Positions 15,385-16,073 of a stretch of DNA of 16,073 bases are shown here, piece after piece. Origin of the DNA: DATJPR01 sp035506295 (GTDB taxonomy: Bacteria; Bacteroidota; Ignavibacteria; UBA10030; UBA6906); contig DATJPR010000272.1 of the NCBI GenBank assembly GCA_035506295.1, forward strand, positions 1 to 16,073. Reading direction: 5' to 3'. The first letter of the stretch is position 1, and the number at the start of each line of letters is the position of its first letter. The notes beneath the pieces are model-generated. The model was not told the DNA's origin, ran no database searches, and saw nothing but the letters and a program-made list of their open reading frames with translations. Made by a program: the position numbers and the translations under genes.

Positions 15385-15454
15385 GTAGGAATTCGGGCGT
15401 AGGAAGTAGGAAGAAAGCAGGGGACGGCAGGCAGCCGAAAGTAACAGTCGGAAA
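15385..15454. repeat. Degenerate heptanucleotide repeats in the intergenic region
   Basis: GTAGGAA occurs at 15385, 15399 and 15406, all in a single 7-bp register. The units between and after them (for example 15413, 15427, 15441) are diverged but keep purine-rich G/A composition. This fills much of the 200-bp gap after the TolB-like gene, where no gene is seen. Confidence 0.5.
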
Positions 15455-15470
15455 TCGATCCCAAGATTAA

Positions 15471-15505
15471 GCTACTGGCATCTGTCCGCTGTTGGGTGTC
15501 ACTTC
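15471..15505. repeat. Degenerate NNNACTG heptamer array at the outer end of the orphan sorting module
   Basis: Five 7-bp units begin at 15471, 15478, 15485, 15492 and 15499. The first ends ACTG, the second TCTG, the third GCTG; the last is TCACTTC, which contains the stop and final Lys codons of the orphan module. The same TCACTTC unit ends the real gene at 15707. Confidence 0.45.
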
Positions 15506-15711
15506 ACCAAAGTCATAGTTCGTGCAGCAGTGAATTGCCCGGCTGTCATGCGGTAGATATACACCCCGCTCGCAAATCCGTTTCCATCAGATCGGAACGA
15601 GTATTTGCCCGTCGGAAAACGGCCATCTGCGAGTTTTCCGACTCTCCTGCCGAGCATATCATAGACCACCAGCCGCACATTACTGTCTACTGCCGACTGT
15701 GCTCGGTCACT
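15499..15711 (-). pseudogene. Orphan second copy of a T9SS C-terminal sorting domain
   Basis: On the - strand this frame reads SNVRLVVYDMLGRRVGKL, then ends RTMTLVK and a stop. Its last 59 residues align without gaps to the last 59 of the upstream gene, with 34 identical. It has no start codon or ribosome binding site, lacks the NYPNPFNP part, and is closed upstream by TGA at 15712-15714. It begins in a different frame right at the stop of the complete gene. It is either a relic of an earlier gene end or a silent spare module. The reading frame is fully intact, which argues against long neglect. Confidence 0.75.
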
Positions 15712-15713
15712 TC
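15679..15713. repeat. NNNACTG heptamer array at the boundary between the two sorting modules
   Basis: Units at 15679, 15686 and 15693 all end ACTG; those at 15700 and 15707 are diverged (the last is TCACTTC with the stop codon of the complete gene). The array is exactly 208 bp from the matching array at 15887, the same distance as between the two stop codons. Confidence 0.55.
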
Positions 15714-16073
15714 ACCAACGCCATCTTACGGACCGCAGAATAGCTCTGTGCCGTCAATCGACAGAAGTAAACGCCGCTCGACAGGTTCGTCCCGTCAAAG
15801 GTGAATGCGTATTTGCCTGCGGGATATCGGCCATTGGCCAGAACCGCCACTTCTTTGCCGAGAACATCATACACCACCAGACGTACGTCACTGGTCACTG
15901 ACCACTGGCCACTGATCACTGTTTTCGGATTGAACGGATTCGGATAGTTCTGCGCGAGCGAGAAAGATTCCGGTTTGCTTTGCGAAGCGACGGAGGTCAG
16001 CACATTGGTCAATTTCACCAGCTCGATGCCATCCCCTATGCCGAGGTTTCGTGAGTACTTCTTTTCGACCGCG
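15707..16073 (-). CDS. 3' end of a T9SS-secreted protein with C-terminal sorting domain (5' part outside the window)
   Basis: The frame is open to the right edge. The apparent start at 16018 would be a GTG and is probably internal, because coding continues upstream (KKYSRNLGIGDGIELVKL). The visible 122 codons contain the type A sorting domain: FSLAQNYPNPFNPKTVI, then VRLVVYDVLGKEVAVL, GKYAFTFDG, LSSGVYFCRL and the end KMALVK. By family knowledge this beta-sandwich is recognised by the type IX secretion machinery, cleaved off, and the passenger is released or anchored to the cell surface. The segment ISGQWSVTSDV between the two conserved parts is encoded by a heptamer array and replaces the usual strand (I-x-Y-x-L/I-P). 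The passenger domain is not visible. Confidence 0.88.
   Translation of the reverse strand, partial: AVEKKYSRNLGIGDGIELVKLTNVLTSVASQSKPESFSLAQNYPNPFNPKTVISGQWSVTSDVRLVVYDVLGKEVAVLANGRYPAGKYAFTFDGTNLSSGVYFCRLTAQSYSAVRKMALVK
15887..15921. repeat. Five perfect-register heptamers NNCACTG inside the sorting-domain coding sequence
   Basis: Five units, each NNCACTG with NN = GT, GT, AC, GC, AT, lie head to tail with no gap. On the coding (-) strand they read CAGTGNN and are translated as SGQWSVTS plus flanking residues. Because 7 is not a multiple of 3, each unit is read in a different frame, which explains why the peptide does not look repetitive. Confidence 0.85.

Noticed and set aside
15499..15711. 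Second sorting module as a translated extension of the first by frameshifting
   Set aside because: It comes after the stop codon of the complete gene in another frame. No slippery run is seen at the junction, and a fused protein would carry two half-domains.
15887..15921. Small CRISPR or satellite array made of the heptamers
   Set aside because: Units are only 7 bp with no spacers and lie within a coding sequence; a short tandem repeat describes it better.

Overview
The window looks like a chromosomal piece (about 55-60% GC by eye) from a bacterium of the FCB supergroup, most likely Bacteroidota in the Ignavibacteria direction or a close relative. The best evidence is at the right edge: the 3' end of a secreted-protein gene whose C-terminus has the NYPNPFNP-type type IX secretion (T9SS) sorting domain. 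Support comes from an OmpA protein with thrombospondin type 3 repeats, a TTTG/TAnnTTT-type promoter, and many exported glycan-active enzymes. No rRNA, tRNA, CRISPR array, transposase or phage gene was seen.

Left block (1-3023, all + strand): five genes of cell-envelope and stress character. These are the 3' part of an OmpA-like protein with eight Ca-binding type 3 repeats, a YidB/DUF937-like protein, the mechanosensitive channel MscL, an exported lysine-rich protein ending in two PBCV-specific basic-adaptor-like domains, and a small GlsB/YeaQ/YmgE membrane protein. Strong hairpins without U-tracts separate several of them.

Middle and right block (3224-15297): a glycan-utilisation locus that looks centred on mannose. 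A secreted GH38 alpha-mannosidase (+) converges on a 1011-residue secreted multidomain serine esterase (-), with a perfect 13-bp hairpin between their ends. After a 650-bp divergent intergenic region a + strand operon follows: GPH-family cation/sugar symporter, cytoplasmic GH130 mannoside phosphorylase/mannosidase, NAD-dependent epimerase/dehydratase, and an exported TolB-like beta-propeller with a lectin-like N-terminal domain. A reasonable model is that GH38 and the esterase trim and de-esterify a mannose-containing glycan outside the cytoplasm, the symporter imports the product, and GH130 splits the beta-mannoside inside. No SusC/SusD pair is in the window.

Right edge (15298-16073): the most unusual part. 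The terminal ~59 residues of the T9SS sorting domain occur twice in tandem, 208 bp apart, on the - strand. The first copy ends the real gene. The second is an orphan without a start codon, directly after the first copy's stop. Runs of degenerate 7-bp repeats (NNNACTG on the + strand) sit at the matching boundary of each copy. One of these runs is translated in frame inside the sorting domain, and the adjacent intergenic DNA contains a different 7-bp repeat (GTAGGAA).
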